Assembly (NCBI RefSeq): GCF_900312815.1
Contig: NZ_OMPE01000007.1
Span: 248,001 to 312,000, forward strand
Direction: 5' to 3'
DNA length: 64,000 nt
Origin: Aquimarina sp. AU474
GTDB taxonomy: Bacteria > Bacteroidota > Bacteroidia > Flavobacteriales > Flavobacteriaceae
Of the stretch, positions 8,786-18,199 are shown in pieces. The notes beneath the pieces were generated by a model. The model was not told the origin of the DNA. It worked only from the letters and a program-made list of their open reading frames with translations, and did not search any database. How positions within the stretch are numbered: position 1 is the first letter of the stretch; every line of letters starts with the position of its first letter. Position numbers and translations under genes: made by a program.

Positions 8786-10135
8786 ATGTCAGAATACACA
8801 CCGATCATTATTACCGTTGGGGTAATTATAATATCAATCATTATTGGCTTTTTTATTGGTAAATATGTGGCTTCATTAAAAAATAAAAGCCAAGAAAGTG
8901 CCGTTCAGGAAAGAGCAACTCAATTGCAATATCAATTTGATGAATTCAAGAAATCTTCTGAAAATCAAATTTCAATTCTTAGTCAGGATCGAGAAGAAAT
9001 CCGAAGAGAAAAAGATCTGATAAATACAGAACTCACCCGGCGTAATGCTCAGTTTGAAAACCTCCAACTTAAAAATACCGAACAAAAAGAAGAAGTAGAA
9101 AAACTACAAGAAAAATTCACCAAAGAATTTGAGAATCTTGCCAACAAAATTCTTGATGAAAAATCAAACAAGTTTACAGAACAGAACAAAGAAAATATAA
9201 AAAACATCCTTACTCCTCTTCAAGAAAAAATCAACACCTTCGAAAAAAAGGTTGAACAAACTCATAAAGAAAGTATTGATTATCATGCTGCTTTACGTCA
9301 ACAAATTTTGGGACTCAAGGATTTAAATGAACAGATGAGTAAAGAAGCTACTAACCTTACAAAAGCGCTTAAAGGTGACAATAAAATGCAAGGAAACTGG
9401 GGTGAACTGGTACTTGAACGTGTATTAGAAAAATCTGGATTGGAGAAAGATCGTGAATATTATGTGCAACAAAGTTTTACCACACCTAGTGGTGAACGCG
9501 TATTACCTGATGTAGTTATTTATCTACCCGATAATAAGAAAATGGTTATCGATTCTAAGGTAACACTTACCGCATATGAACGATTTGTTAATGAAGAAGA
9601 TGACATTCTTAAAGCTGGTTATCTTAAAGAACATATTAACGCTTTAAAAAGACATGTAGATCAGCTTTCAGAAAAAAATTATCAGGACCTCTATGATATA
9701 GAATCACCCGATTTTGTATTGCTATTTGTGCCTATAGAGCCTGCATTTGCTATTGCAATTAATGAAGACAACAAACTTTATAATCAGGCTTTTGAAAAAA
9801 ACATTGTAATTGTTACTCCTTCTACACTTCTAGCTACATTGCGTACTATAGATACTATGTGGAATAACGAGAAACAACAACGTAATGCGATTGAAATAGC
9901 AAGACAAGCAGGAGCTTTATATGATAAATTTGAAGGATTAGTTAAAGATCTAACTGGAGTTGGTAAAAAAATCGATGATGCCAAAAAAGACTATTCTGCA
10001 GCCATGAACAAATTAGTCGAGGGACGAGGAAATTTAATCACTAGTGTAGAGAAACTTAAAAAAATGGGAGCCAAAGCCAAAAAATCTTTACCCGAAACCA
10101 TTATCAAAAGAGCGACCGAAGATAACGATTTTTAA
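8786..10135 (+). CDS. rmuC: DNA recombination protein RmuC homologue
   Basis: A 449-residue protein with one N-terminal membrane helix (about 6-28). A long charged coiled coil (about 35-170) follows, then the RmuC nuclease-like domain: MQGNWGELVLERVLEKSGLE, DVVIYLPDNKKMVIDSKVTL, and FVLLFVPIEPAFAIA. The D-x-K pattern in IDSKV recalls the PD-(D/E)XK fold proposed for RmuC. In E. coli RmuC limits DNA inversions at short inverted repeats; its exact reaction is not settled. A TATCTTTG box (8756-8763) 23 bp before the ATG is a likely -7 element. Confidence 0.93.
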   Translation: MSEYTPIIITVGVIIISIIIGFFIGKYVASLKNKSQESAVQERATQLQYQFDEFKKSSENQISILSQDREEIRREKDLINTELTRRNAQFENLQLKNTEQKEEVEKLQEKFTKEFENLANKILDEKSNKFTEQNKENIKNILTPLQEKINTFEKKVEQTHKESIDYHAALRQQILGLKDLNEQMSKEATNLTKALKGDNKMQGNWGELVLERVLEKSGLEKDREYYVQQSFTTPSGERVLPDVVIYLPDNKKMVIDSKVTLTAYERFVNEEDDILKAGYLKEHINALKRHVDQLSEKNYQDLYDIESPDFVLLFVPIEPAFAIAINEDNKLYNQAFEKNIVIVTPSTLLATLRTIDTMWNNEKQQRNAIEIARQAGALYDKFEGLVKDLTGVGKKIDDAKKDYSAAMNKLVEGRGNLITSVEKLKKMGAKAKKSLPETIIKRATEDNDF

Positions 10136-10147
10136 AAACTACTATAT

Positions 10148-10486
10148 ATGAACGGTATAGATCTATCACAGATTATAATACAGCTATTAATGGCACTACT
10201 TTATGCTATACCTACCCTATTATTTATAATTATTAGTGCGTATTATATAATGAACAAAGGAGCCAAAACAGATGGCCTTCTAATTCTTATAGGGAATATC
10301 ATTATTATTTTGTCTACAATCATTGGTAAAATCTTATTTATTCAATTTGTTTATTATCAAAAATGGGAAAGTACCATGTATTCGTACATAGTTACCGCAG
10401 TTAATATTTTTTCTTTTATTGGTGCTATGCTATTCGTTGTAGGCTTATTTTTATTAATTAGAAAAGTTGTGAAAAATAAATTATAA
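10148..10486 (+). CDS. Small four-helix membrane protein of unknown function
   Basis: A 112-residue protein that is almost entirely hydrophobic, with three to four predicted membrane helices (about 8-30, 39-62, 74-95 and 95-108) and a basic C terminus (RKVVKNKL). No family was recognised. It follows rmuC by 12 bp and precedes the serine hydrolase gene by 10 bp, so the three are probably one transcript. Base composition is like that of its neighbours. Confidence 0.7.
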   Translation: MNGIDLSQIIIQLLMALLYAIPTLLFIIISAYYIMNKGAKTDGLLILIGNIIIILSTIIGKILFIQFVYYQKWESTMYSYIVTAVNIFSFIGAMLFVVGLFLLIRKVVKNKL

Positions 10487-10496
10487 GTATAACATA

Positions 10497-11642
10497 ATGA
10501 AAATAAAACATCTCTTCATCTTATTATTTTTAATTGGATGTATCACACATGCTCAACAAAATTATTTTCCTGACAGACAAAATTGGGAAGAAAAAACTCC
10601 AACTGAATTCAACATAAATTCGCAAAAAATTGATCAAGCGATTCAATTTGCAGAAGAGCATGAATACTCTGGAGCCAAAGATCTAAGACAGGCTATCGTA
10701 AAAGGGTTCGAAAGAGAACCATATCATAAAATTTTGGGACCCACCAAAAAACGTGGCGGTCCAGCTGGGTTAATTATCAAAAACGGGTATATTATTGCCA
10801 AATGGGGCGATATAAATCGTGTAGATATGACTTTTAGTGTTACTAAAAGCTATTTATCCACCATGGCTGGGCTTGCAATAGATCATAAACTAATACCTTC
10901 TGTAGATACTAACACCTATACCCATGTTTGGGATCATACTTTTGATGGAGCGCACAATAAAAAAATTACATGGCGACATTTACTTACTCAATCTTCTGAT
11001 TGGTCTGGTCAACTATGGGGAGGATTTGATTGGGCAGATCGACCACCTCGAGAAGGAGGAATTGATGGCTGGAAACTGAGAACATTAAACAAACCCGGGA
11101 CTGTTTTTGAATACAATGATGTTAGAGTAAATGTATTAGCATATTCTTTATTAAATGTATGGAGACAACCATTACCGCGAATTTTAAAAGAAAAGATAAT
11201 GGACCCTATTGGAGCCTCTACCACATGGAGATGGTTTGGATATGACAATTCGTGGGTGACTATAGATGGCATGAAAATGCAATCTGTGAGTGGTGGTGGA
11301 CATTCTGGTGGTGGAATGTTTATCAATACATTGGATCATGCTAGATTTGGACTCCTTTTTTTAAACAATGGGAATTGGAATGGAAAACAGTTATTATCAA
11401 AAAATTGGATTAATGAAGCTATTAAACCCTCACAAGCAAATCCTAATTACGGATTTATGTGGTGGTTAAATCAAAAAGGAAGTCGCCATTGGGAAGGACT
11501 CCCTGAACACATATATTATGCTGCCGGTTTTGGTGGTAACTTTATTGTTATTGATCAAAAACAAAACTTGGTAGTAGTAACAAGATGGTTAGAACCTAAT
11601 CAAATTGATGAATTTATGACCAAAGTATATAGTGCCTTATGA
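10497..11642 (+). CDS. Serine hydrolase of the beta-lactamase/penicillin-binding (class C-like) family
   Basis: A 381-residue exported enzyme; MKIKHLFILLFLIGCITHAQ is a signal peptide, and the Cys at 15 could be a lipobox. The catalytic S-x-x-K is SVTK at 114-117, and EYNDVRVN supplies the Tyr-x-Asn-like element. Near the C terminus, HYYAAGFGGNF-like residues (YYAAGFGGNFI) replace the K-T-G strand, as in the esterase/peptidase branch of this superfamily. It is probably an esterase or D-amino peptidase acting in the periplasm or at the surface rather than an antibiotic-resistance enzyme. It overlaps the next gene by four bases (ATGA), showing translational coupling. Confidence 0.88.
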   Translation: MKIKHLFILLFLIGCITHAQQNYFPDRQNWEEKTPTEFNINSQKIDQAIQFAEEHEYSGAKDLRQAIVKGFEREPYHKILGPTKKRGGPAGLIIKNGYIIAKWGDINRVDMTFSVTKSYLSTMAGLAIDHKLIPSVDTNTYTHVWDHTFDGAHNKKITWRHLLTQSSDWSGQLWGGFDWADRPPREGGIDGWKLRTLNKPGTVFEYNDVRVNVLAYSLLNVWRQPLPRILKEKIMDPIGASTTWRWFGYDNSWVTIDGMKMQSVSGGGHSGGGMFINTLDHARFGLLFLNNGNWNGKQLLSKNWINEAIKPSQANPNYGFMWWLNQKGSRHWEGLPEHIYYAAGFGGNFIVIDQKQNLVVVTRWLEPNQIDEFMTKVYSAL

Positions 11643-12007
11643 AAAAAGTATTATTGATAATTATTATAGCAATTCTTGCGCTTTTTGCAGGATGGTATGC
11701 GTTTGTATACTATGCTAGTTATAGTGAAGGAACAAGAAGTGGTGAGTTAATTAAGTTCAGCAATAAAGGGGTAGTTTTCAAAACCTGGGAAGGAGAAATT
11801 AGCCAAGGAATTTCTGGTGCACAAATATTTAGTTTCTCTGTAGAGGATAAAGACAAAACTATTATTAAAAAACTCGAAAAATTTCAAGGCAGGTATGTAA
11901 AACTCAAATACAAAGAACGATTTGGTCAGATCTCGTGGCTTGGAGATACCAAGTATTTTGTTATTGATGTAGTTGAAGAAATTTCGCCGCACTTTAGAAA
12001 TAAATAA
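11639..12007 (+). CDS. Small membrane-anchored protein (122 aa), conserved in Flavobacteriaceae
   Basis: One N-terminal membrane helix (about 3-25) is followed by a soluble beta-rich domain with YSEGTRSGELIKFSNKGVVFKTWEGEI and YVKLKYKERF. From memory, similar proteins are widespread in Bacteroidetes and are sometimes labelled 6-phosphogluconate dehydrogenase; nothing in the sequence supports that enzyme. Its ATG overlaps the stop codon of the serine hydrolase gene. The thioesterase gene follows after 11 bp, so it lies inside an operon. The role is unknown. Confidence 0.75.
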   Translation: MKKVLLIIIIAILALFAGWYAFVYYASYSEGTRSGELIKFSNKGVVFKTWEGEISQGISGAQIFSFSVEDKDKTIIKKLEKFQGRYVKLKYKERFGQISWLGDTKYFVIDVVEEISPHFRNK

Positions 12008-12018
12008 AATGAAGTGGT

Positions 12019-12561
12019 ATGAAAAAATATAAAACTAACAAAGAATCTAGAGTTATCATCTCTGAATTGATGCTCCCTTCTCATTCAAATTTTAGTGGAA
12101 AAATACATGGAGGATATATTTTATCGCTAATGGATCAAATTGCCTTTGCTTGTGCTTCGAAACATTCTGAAGCATACTGTGTTACCGCAAGTGTCGATAA
12201 AGTAGATTTTCTTAAACCTGTTGAAGTTGGAGAACTCGTAACTATGAAAGCATCTGTAAACCATGTTGGTAATACATCAATGGTTGTTGGTGTGCGTGTA
12301 GAATCAGAAAATATACAAACAGGAAAGGTAAAGCATTGTAATTCTAGCTACTTTACCATGGTTTCTAAAAACAGTGAAGGGCAAAGTGTACCTGTTCCTG
12401 GTTTAATTTTAGAAAACAAAACCGCAGTACGTCGATTTGTTAGAAGTATCATACGCAAAGAAGATGCACAAGCAAGAAGAGATCGTTTTAAAGCTTCTGA
12501 ATTTGAATTTGAGTCTCATATCGAATTATTAAAAGAATATAAGGTCAAAATTGAATTATAA
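12019..12561 (+). CDS. Acyl-CoA thioesterase, hot-dog fold (YciA/ACOT-like)
   Basis: A 180-residue cytosolic enzyme likely to hydrolyse acyl-CoA thioesters. The hot-dog motif is clear: GKIHGGYILSLMDQIAFACASKHS carries the catalytic Asp in the central helix. YCVTASVDKVDFLKPVEVGELVTMKASVN and MVVGVRVESENIQTG form the sheet, and NSSYFTMVS follows. A C-terminal helical tail of some 35 residues (RRDRFKASEFEFESHI) extends beyond the core. Last gene of the 10.1-12.6 kb operon. Confidence 0.9.
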   Translation: MKKYKTNKESRVIISELMLPSHSNFSGKIHGGYILSLMDQIAFACASKHSEAYCVTASVDKVDFLKPVEVGELVTMKASVNHVGNTSMVVGVRVESENIQTGKVKHCNSSYFTMVSKNSEGQSVPVPGLILENKTAVRRFVRSIIRKEDAQARRDRFKASEFEFESHIELLKEYKVKIEL

Positions 12562-12633
12562 TTAAATCTCTAAACCTACGTTATATAACCAATTCTTAGA
12601 ATCTTCGTATATTTCAATAAAAAACCCCGAGCT

Positions 12634-13011
12634 ATGAAGAATGCCCTCCATAAATTTGTCTTATTTACTTGTGTTCTATTTATAGCAAGTTGCAGTAGTA
12701 GTGATGACACTCCAGATCCAGATCCGGATCCAGATGTAAATCCTAACCCAAATAAGATAACTACTTATGAAGCCGATGTAAAAGCCATTATTGATCAACA
12801 ATGTTTACGTTGTCATACCATTCCTTTGACCGAGGGTGCTCCTTTTCCTATGAGGAATTATGACGAAGTAATTGTTGGTGTAAATCGGGATTTAGTATTA
12901 AGAATGGTCTCTACTAGTATTAATAATGTAATGCCTCCATCTGGTAGGCTTCCTCAAGAAACTATTGATATTATTCTAGATTGGGAAGCCGACGGTTTTT
13001 TAGAGAGGTAG
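12634..13011 (+). CDS. Mono-haem c-type cytochrome-like lipoprotein
   Basis: A 125-residue lipoprotein (lipobox ending at Cys20, then SSSDD). A Pro-Asp/Pro-Asn linker (DTPDPDPDPDVNPNPN, 25-40) precedes a small domain with one haem c motif, C57-L-R-C60-H61. Met100 in NVMPPSG is a good candidate for the distal ligand. It therefore resembles the short cytochrome c domains of the planctomycete/Bacteroidetes type, probably an electron carrier on the outer face of a membrane. Promoter-like TATATTTC lies at 12607-12614. It converges with the VCBS gene on the other strand. Confidence 0.83.
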   Translation: MKNALHKFVLFTCVLFIASCSSSDDTPDPDPDPDVNPNPNKITTYEADVKAIIDQQCLRCHTIPLTEGAPFPMRNYDEVIVGVNRDLVLRMVSTSINNVMPPSGRLPQETIDIILDWEADGFLER

Positions 13012-13038
13012 TAAATTCCTAGTTTTTAGTTTTTTTGC

Positions 13039-16000
13039 TTATTCTAGATTACCTACTTTAATCGATTGCAAGGTATCATTGTTTTTACCTGCAATTATAT
13101 ACTGAGTGTCTTTTACATTAATTTTTGCCATATCTTTTATATCCCCCGGCAAGTACAAGCCACTTTGATTTGCAGGGATTGGTGTAAAGTTTCCGGCACC
13201 ATCACCTTTAAGAAATACACCATATCCGGCATCATTTCTAGGTGTTTCTACTTCAGAAACATATAAGTTTCCGGCAATCAAAGCATCTAAATGCCCATCT
13301 TTATCAAAATCATCTACCAAAGTTTGATTAATCGATGATATTTGTGCTTCTAATGGTAGTTTATGGATCATGAATTTACCATCACTATTTTCAAGATATA
13401 CACTTGCAAAAGACTTAACCTGGTAATGCAATGAAGATTCTAACGACTCTTTAGTATATACATCAACTAAGGTAGCTTCAGAAAAACTTTTATAGTCCTT
13501 AAACTTATATTCGATACCCGATATTTGTTCAGAAGAGCATTGTCTTCCTCTTACAGGAAATTGTTTTCCTTCATTATAATAACTCAATACAATATCTGCA
13601 GAACTATTTTTATCAAAATCGTTTACATAAATATCGAAAGTTTCATCTTCTGATGCTTGATACTTATAATTCAATCCATTATTACCAATAATGTAATCCA
13701 TATCCCCATCATCATCAAAATCTCCTTCGGCAATACTCCACCACCAACCAGTTGTATCTGTTGTTAAACCTAATTCTTCTGACTCCTCTACAAATCCAGT
13801 TTTAGTATTTTTAAACACTCGAATTGGCATCCACTCGCCAACGACAATAACATCTAACCAATTGTCATTATTATAATCTGTAATTACAGCACTTGTTGCC
13901 ATACCAAGGTTTAGAAAATCTGGTGCATGAGTCTCTGTTACATCTTCGAATTTCACTGTATTATTCTCACTTACATTTTTTAATAAATGAGTATTAGCAG
14001 GCATTGGATATTGCCAAGGTATCTGCCTACCCAGTACTATTAAATCTTGTTTACCATCTTTATCAAAATCAATATTATATACTCTCGAACCACTAGTAAA
14101 CATCTTAGGCAAAGCTACTTCATCTGCTTTCTTAAAATCACCAGATCCATTATTGATATATATTCTGTCTTGAAGCAAATCAGAATCTGGCGAAAACTCA
14201 TATCCACCACTTACAACATATAGGTCATTATCTCCATCTTGATCAGCATCAAAAATAACCGCTCCTATATCCTCATTTGATTTATCAAATTCGAAAACCG
14301 GTGTTTCCTGTTTTTCAAAACCCGTATCTGTTTGAAAAAACATGCTTCCTGATTGCTCTGCAGCTCCACCAACAAAATAATCATCCAATCCATCATTATT
14401 AAGATCCCCAACAGCTAATGCAGGGCCAAAAGATGACATTTTATGAGGTAATAACACCTGTCTTCCAAAATCATTATACGTATTTTCTGTATGCTTGTAC
14501 GCGGGGAAAACCTCATCTTCATTAGACACAAACAAAGTTTTATATTCTTCATTTGTAGAAGTATTAGCAGATGCCTCCTCATACATAATTGTCAATTTTT
14601 GATTTGCCTGAACACTATGTAGTACTTGAGATTTTTGATCAGGCCAAACCACTTTTAATTCGTTTATCGTACTAGCCGTATGTAAACCAAAATGTAACTC
14701 GGGAGCAACAGAGGATTGAAAACCTCTTGACAATGTTAATTCTTGCATTTGGGTTCCTGCATCTGTTGTTATATAAACTCGTGCTCCTAATCCAAATTTA
14801 TTTTGCGAATTTCCTTTGAACCCTATCGAAATATAATTACTGTTTTTCGAACTTCTATTTTCGAAAACCGAAGCATAATCATCTATATTATTAGTAATTA
14901 TTTCTAAGTCTCCATCATTATCAAGATCGGCATACACTACGCCATTAGAAAATCCTTCATATTGAATACCCCATTTTTCATTTACCTTTTCAAAACTTAA
15001 ATCGCCTTTATTTTGAAACATAAAGTTGTCTATCTTTTCTGAAGGTATGTTTAAACTTTGTTGTAAAAGACTGTCTTTATTAATTTTAGAATCAGATAAG
15101 TTCTTAAAATAATCATTGTTATTAATTTCTCGTCTAGTACCATTACTGATAAATAAATCTTTATACCCATCATTATCAAAATCTGCAAAAAGTGGTCCCC
15201 AACTCCAGTCTGTAGATGATGTTCCTGTAATTCTAGATACATTAGAAAACTTGGGAATACCTTTTTCTACTATTCCTGTATTAAGTTGAAAGCAATTGTG
15301 CATATATTGATAGTGAAATCCCGAATTTACTGTACTCCAAAATAATCTGGAATTCATACTTGCCATATTCGCTTTTTTTCGTCTATTCGACTCGGCATCC
15401 ATATCAACTTGAAAAACATCAAGGTTTCCATCATTATTATAATCTGCTATATCAGCCCCCATTCCAAAAAAGGCTGTGTGTGCCGTTGCTTCTTTTACAA
15501 CTTCTTTAAAAGTTCCATCTTGATTATTAATGTATAAATAATCCGGAGTACTAAAATCGTTAGACACATATAAATCTGGCCAACTATCGTTATTTAAATC
15601 TCCAACAGTAGCACTCAAAGTAAGGCCAAAACTTTTAACACCTGCCTCTTCCGTAACATCCGTAAATGTATCGCCGTCATTTCTATAAAGATGATCTGTT
15701 TCATGATCCTTAATATTCTTCATTTTAAAAGAATAATAAAAATTAGGTGCATTAAAACTTGTAGGAGGGTAATTCGCAACATATACATCTAAGTCTCCAT
15801 CCTTATCAAAATCAAAAAAAGTACTTTGTACACTGTTACCAATATCATCTAAACCGTATGCCGCTGCCTTTTCAGAAAACGTAGTGTCTCCATTATTTAT
15901 AAATAATTGGTTCTGTTTTGGCTCAAACTTACCTCCAACAGAGCAATAGATATCTAAGAATCCATCACCATTAATATCTACCATTGTCACACCTGTATAC

Positions 16001-16341
16001 CATCTACTATCACCAGATAGTCCTGCTTTTTCAGTTACATCTTCAAACTTGAGATTACCTTTATTTAGATATAATTTATTAGAAACTTGATTCCCTGTAA
16101 AGTAAATATCTTTAAGTCCATCATTATTTATATCTCCTACCGATATTCCTCCTCCCATATACAAATAGGAATAGGTAAAGTAATTTAAAGAATCATTTTC
16201 GGTTAAGGTATTACTAAAATCAATTCCCGTATCTGAATGAACAAGATTAGTAAAAATCTTTTCGCTTATTAATTCTTCCTTCTGTGTACAACCCACCAGT
16301 AATAGTGAAATAACAAAAAATTTTACCCATTTACTTAACAT
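13039..16341 (-). CDS. VCBS/FG-GAP repeat lipoprotein with ASPIC-UnbV domain, PUL-associated
   Basis: An outer-membrane-type lipoprotein of 1100 residues; the start is taken at MLSKWVKFFVISLLLVGC, which gives a clean lipobox, rather than at an in-frame ATG 63 bp upstream. Many Ca-binding-like repeats of the form GDxNxDGxxDxY follow, making two beta-propeller-like halves. Between them is an ASPIC/UnbV segment (KFGLGARVYITTD, LHFGLHTASTINELKVVWPD). Such proteins often lie next to SusC/SusD pairs and are thought to bind glycans or surface partners; this is inferred from context. It is last in the glycan locus, 79 bp after susD, with an intrinsic terminator-like hairpin between them. Confidence 0.88.
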   Translation of the reverse strand: MLSKWVKFFVISLLLVGCTQKEELISEKIFTNLVHSDTGIDFSNTLTENDSLNYFTYSYLYMGGGISVGDINNDGLKDIYFTGNQVSNKLYLNKGNLKFEDVTEKAGLSGDSRWYTGVTMVDINGDGFLDIYCSVGGKFEPKQNQLFINNGDTTFSEKAAAYGLDDIGNSVQSTFFDFDKDGDLDVYVANYPPTSFNAPNFYYSFKMKNIKDHETDHLYRNDGDTFTDVTEEAGVKSFGLTLSATVGDLNNDSWPDLYVSNDFSTPDYLYINNQDGTFKEVVKEATAHTAFFGMGADIADYNNDGNLDVFQVDMDAESNRRKKANMASMNSRLFWSTVNSGFHYQYMHNCFQLNTGIVEKGIPKFSNVSRITGTSSTDWSWGPLFADFDNDGYKDLFISNGTRREINNNDYFKNLSDSKINKDSLLQQSLNIPSEKIDNFMFQNKGDLSFEKVNEKWGIQYEGFSNGVVYADLDNDGDLEIITNNIDDYASVFENRSSKNSNYISIGFKGNSQNKFGLGARVYITTDAGTQMQELTLSRGFQSSVAPELHFGLHTASTINELKVVWPDQKSQVLHSVQANQKLTIMYEEASANTSTNEEYKTLFVSNEDEVFPAYKHTENTYNDFGRQVLLPHKMSSFGPALAVGDLNNDGLDDYFVGGAAEQSGSMFFQTDTGFEKQETPVFEFDKSNEDIGAVIFDADQDGDNDLYVVSGGYEFSPDSDLLQDRIYINNGSGDFKKADEVALPKMFTSGSRVYNIDFDKDGKQDLIVLGRQIPWQYPMPANTHLLKNVSENNTVKFEDVTETHAPDFLNLGMATSAVITDYNNDNWLDVIVVGEWMPIRVFKNTKTGFVEESEELGLTTDTTGWWWSIAEGDFDDDGDMDYIIGNNGLNYKYQASEDETFDIYVNDFDKNSSADIVLSYYNEGKQFPVRGRQCSSEQISGIEYKFKDYKSFSEATLVDVYTKESLESSLHYQVKSFASVYLENSDGKFMIHKLPLEAQISSINQTLVDDFDKDGHLDALIAGNLYVSEVETPRNDAGYGVFLKGDGAGNFTPIPANQSGLYLPGDIKDMAKINVKDTQYIIAGKNNDTLQSIKVGNLE

Positions 16342-16366
16342 ACAATTCCAATTTTTTAAAAAACAA

Positions 16367-16395
16367 AAAAACAGTATGTGAAACATACTGTTTTT
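16367..16395 (-). terminator. Intrinsic terminator or attenuator between susD and the VCBS gene
   Basis: On the minus strand an ACAGTATGT stem with a three-base loop pairs perfectly with ACATACTGT, extended by A/T pairs and followed by a long run of T. It sits 26 bp after the susD stop and 26 bp before the VCBS start, so it should reduce expression of the last gene relative to susC and susD. Confidence 0.8.
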
Positions 16396-16420
16396 ATAAA
16401 ACAATTCAAACTAAAATAAT

Positions 16421-18187
16421 TTAATAACCATCATTTTGTTTAATAACACCTCCACTTACATCTATTACACTTTGTGCAATTGGATATACAACGCTTCTTG
16501 GTGCAAAAGACACACCACCTAGATGTGTTCTTTTTGTAGACTCTTCAGTTAAATAACTTGTAAGCACATTAGTTGCTTCTCCTCTTCTTACCAAATCAAA
16601 GAAACGATGTCCTTCTAAAGCTGTTTCGATTCTATACTCATGAGCAACTGCTCTAATAGCTTGATCTTGACCTGTAAAAGTACCATACGTACTAATTACA
16701 TAATTGGCTGCTGGCGTTGCTGTTGGCATCCCATCTGCATCTACTTCTCTAACAAAATCTTCCATATTAGTAGCACGCATTCGTACTCTATCTACCAAAG
16801 ATACTCCAAGATCACCTTGCCCCATTGCGGCCATAATTTCTGCTCGCCATAAAAGTATTTCTGCAAACCTAATGACATTAGTGTTTATTGCACTTACTGC
16901 AGGTGCCCATGCACTAGGAGCATCTATAGTTGCATCTTCGAATTGGCTTTCTCTAAATACAGAAATTTTTTGCAAGTACGGCCCTCCGTTTGCAGGGTTT
17001 CTAATCCAGGATTGTCCTGGCATAATTCCCCAACCATTAAAGTCTATACCTCTACGTCCAACTTTCCAATCTAATCTAGGGTCTAATTCCCCAGTATAAG
17101 GTGTAAAAGCTGCATCAGAAGCAATACCATCATCATTAGTTACATCTACATCATTAAATGTATCTAATAACGGTAAACCTGCAGCATCTGTTTTATATGC
17201 ATTTACAAGGTTTTGCGAAGGTTGGAAAAAACCACAGCAAGCTCCACCTGTTGTTCCTACCGGAGCACCATTAGGAAAATTAAGCGCTTGCCCCCAAGTA
17301 CCATTATCATCTTGAGAAGCACCGTCATCAACCGTATGCTGAACTGCGAATATTGATTCGCTAGAATTTTTTGTAGCTGCATTAAAGTTATCCGAATATT
17401 TTGCAGTAAGACTATAAGGTCCTGCATTAATAACATCATCAAGCACTGGTGTTGCCGAAGCATAATCTAACTGATACATATGAGCTTTTGCTATGTACGC
17501 CTTTGCTGCCCAACTATTTGCTGCACCAACAAATCTTGAAGTTTCAGGAAGGTTATCTATCGCAAATTGAAAATCTGCTTCTATCAAGGCCCAAGAATCT
17601 ATATTTTCATTGGTTTGAGACTCTGTAACAGTTTCATCAATATAAGGTATTTTACCCCATATTTTCTTTGCTTCAAAATGATAATGTGCTCTTAAGAATC
17701 TTCCTTCTGCAACAAACTGAGCAGATTCTGCAGCTGTTAAGTCTCCATTCTCTAATCCCGTTTGTGCACCACGTATGGCCTCGTTACTTCGCGCAACTCC
17801 TTCAAAAATTGCATTCCATAAAAATCCATAGTAACTATTTTCGGTGGATAAGGCTCTATAAGCCTCAACATTATCAATAATAGGTTGATCTCCCGGATCA
17901 CTCCCCTTGTATGCATTATCAGATGCTACTTCTCCATAAATCCAATGAGAAGGGTCAGATCTCCACGGATCTGATGTTGATACGTTTAAATCTAACATAC
18001 CATATGCTGCAGTTAATTGAGAACTAACCCAACCACTATCAAACACAATAACATCTTCACTCAATTGCCCTTGAAGGGGAATCTCTAATTCATCCTTACA
18101 TGATTGAAATACAACCCCTATCTGTAATAAAATACAAATCACTATAAGGATTCGTTTGGTTTTTGAAAATTTTAATATCTTAATCAT
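16421..18187 (-). CDS. RagB/SusD family nutrient-binding outer membrane lipoprotein
   Basis: A 588-residue surface lipoprotein; the signal peptide ends at the lipobox QSC30. Typical SusD features are the helical TPR-like half with EGRFLRAHYHFEAKKIWGKIPYID, the WGAKAYIAKAHMYQLDY-like segment (NSWAAKAYIAKAHMYQL), and the C-terminal LWRAEIMAAMG and ALEGHRFFDLVRRGE motifs. SusD forms a lid on the SusC transporter and captures the glycan. Its start lies 12 bp after the susC stop, so they are co-translated from one transcript. The substrate is not evident from sequence; a beta-glucan would fit the upstream GH3 enzyme. Confidence 0.96.
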   Translation of the reverse strand: MIKILKFSKTKRILIVICILLQIGVVFQSCKDELEIPLQGQLSEDVIVFDSGWVSSQLTAAYGMLDLNVSTSDPWRSDPSHWIYGEVASDNAYKGSDPGDQPIIDNVEAYRALSTENSYYGFLWNAIFEGVARSNEAIRGAQTGLENGDLTAAESAQFVAEGRFLRAHYHFEAKKIWGKIPYIDETVTESQTNENIDSWALIEADFQFAIDNLPETSRFVGAANSWAAKAYIAKAHMYQLDYASATPVLDDVINAGPYSLTAKYSDNFNAATKNSSESIFAVQHTVDDGASQDDNGTWGQALNFPNGAPVGTTGGACCGFFQPSQNLVNAYKTDAAGLPLLDTFNDVDVTNDDGIASDAAFTPYTGELDPRLDWKVGRRGIDFNGWGIMPGQSWIRNPANGGPYLQKISVFRESQFEDATIDAPSAWAPAVSAINTNVIRFAEILLWRAEIMAAMGQGDLGVSLVDRVRMRATNMEDFVREVDADGMPTATPAANYVISTYGTFTGQDQAIRAVAHEYRIETALEGHRFFDLVRRGEATNVLTSYLTEESTKRTHLGGVSFAPRSVVYPIAQSVIDVSGGVIKQNDGY

Positions 18188-18199
18188 TACAATTTTTTT

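Noticed and set aside
10497..11642. Beta-lactamase conferring antibiotic resistance
   Set aside because: Only the S-x-x-K and a Tyr-containing motif fit; the last motif is not K-T-G, and the gene sits in a housekeeping-like operon.
11639..12007. 6-phosphogluconate dehydrogenase
   Set aside because: The protein has 122 residues, one membrane helix and no nucleotide-binding motif.
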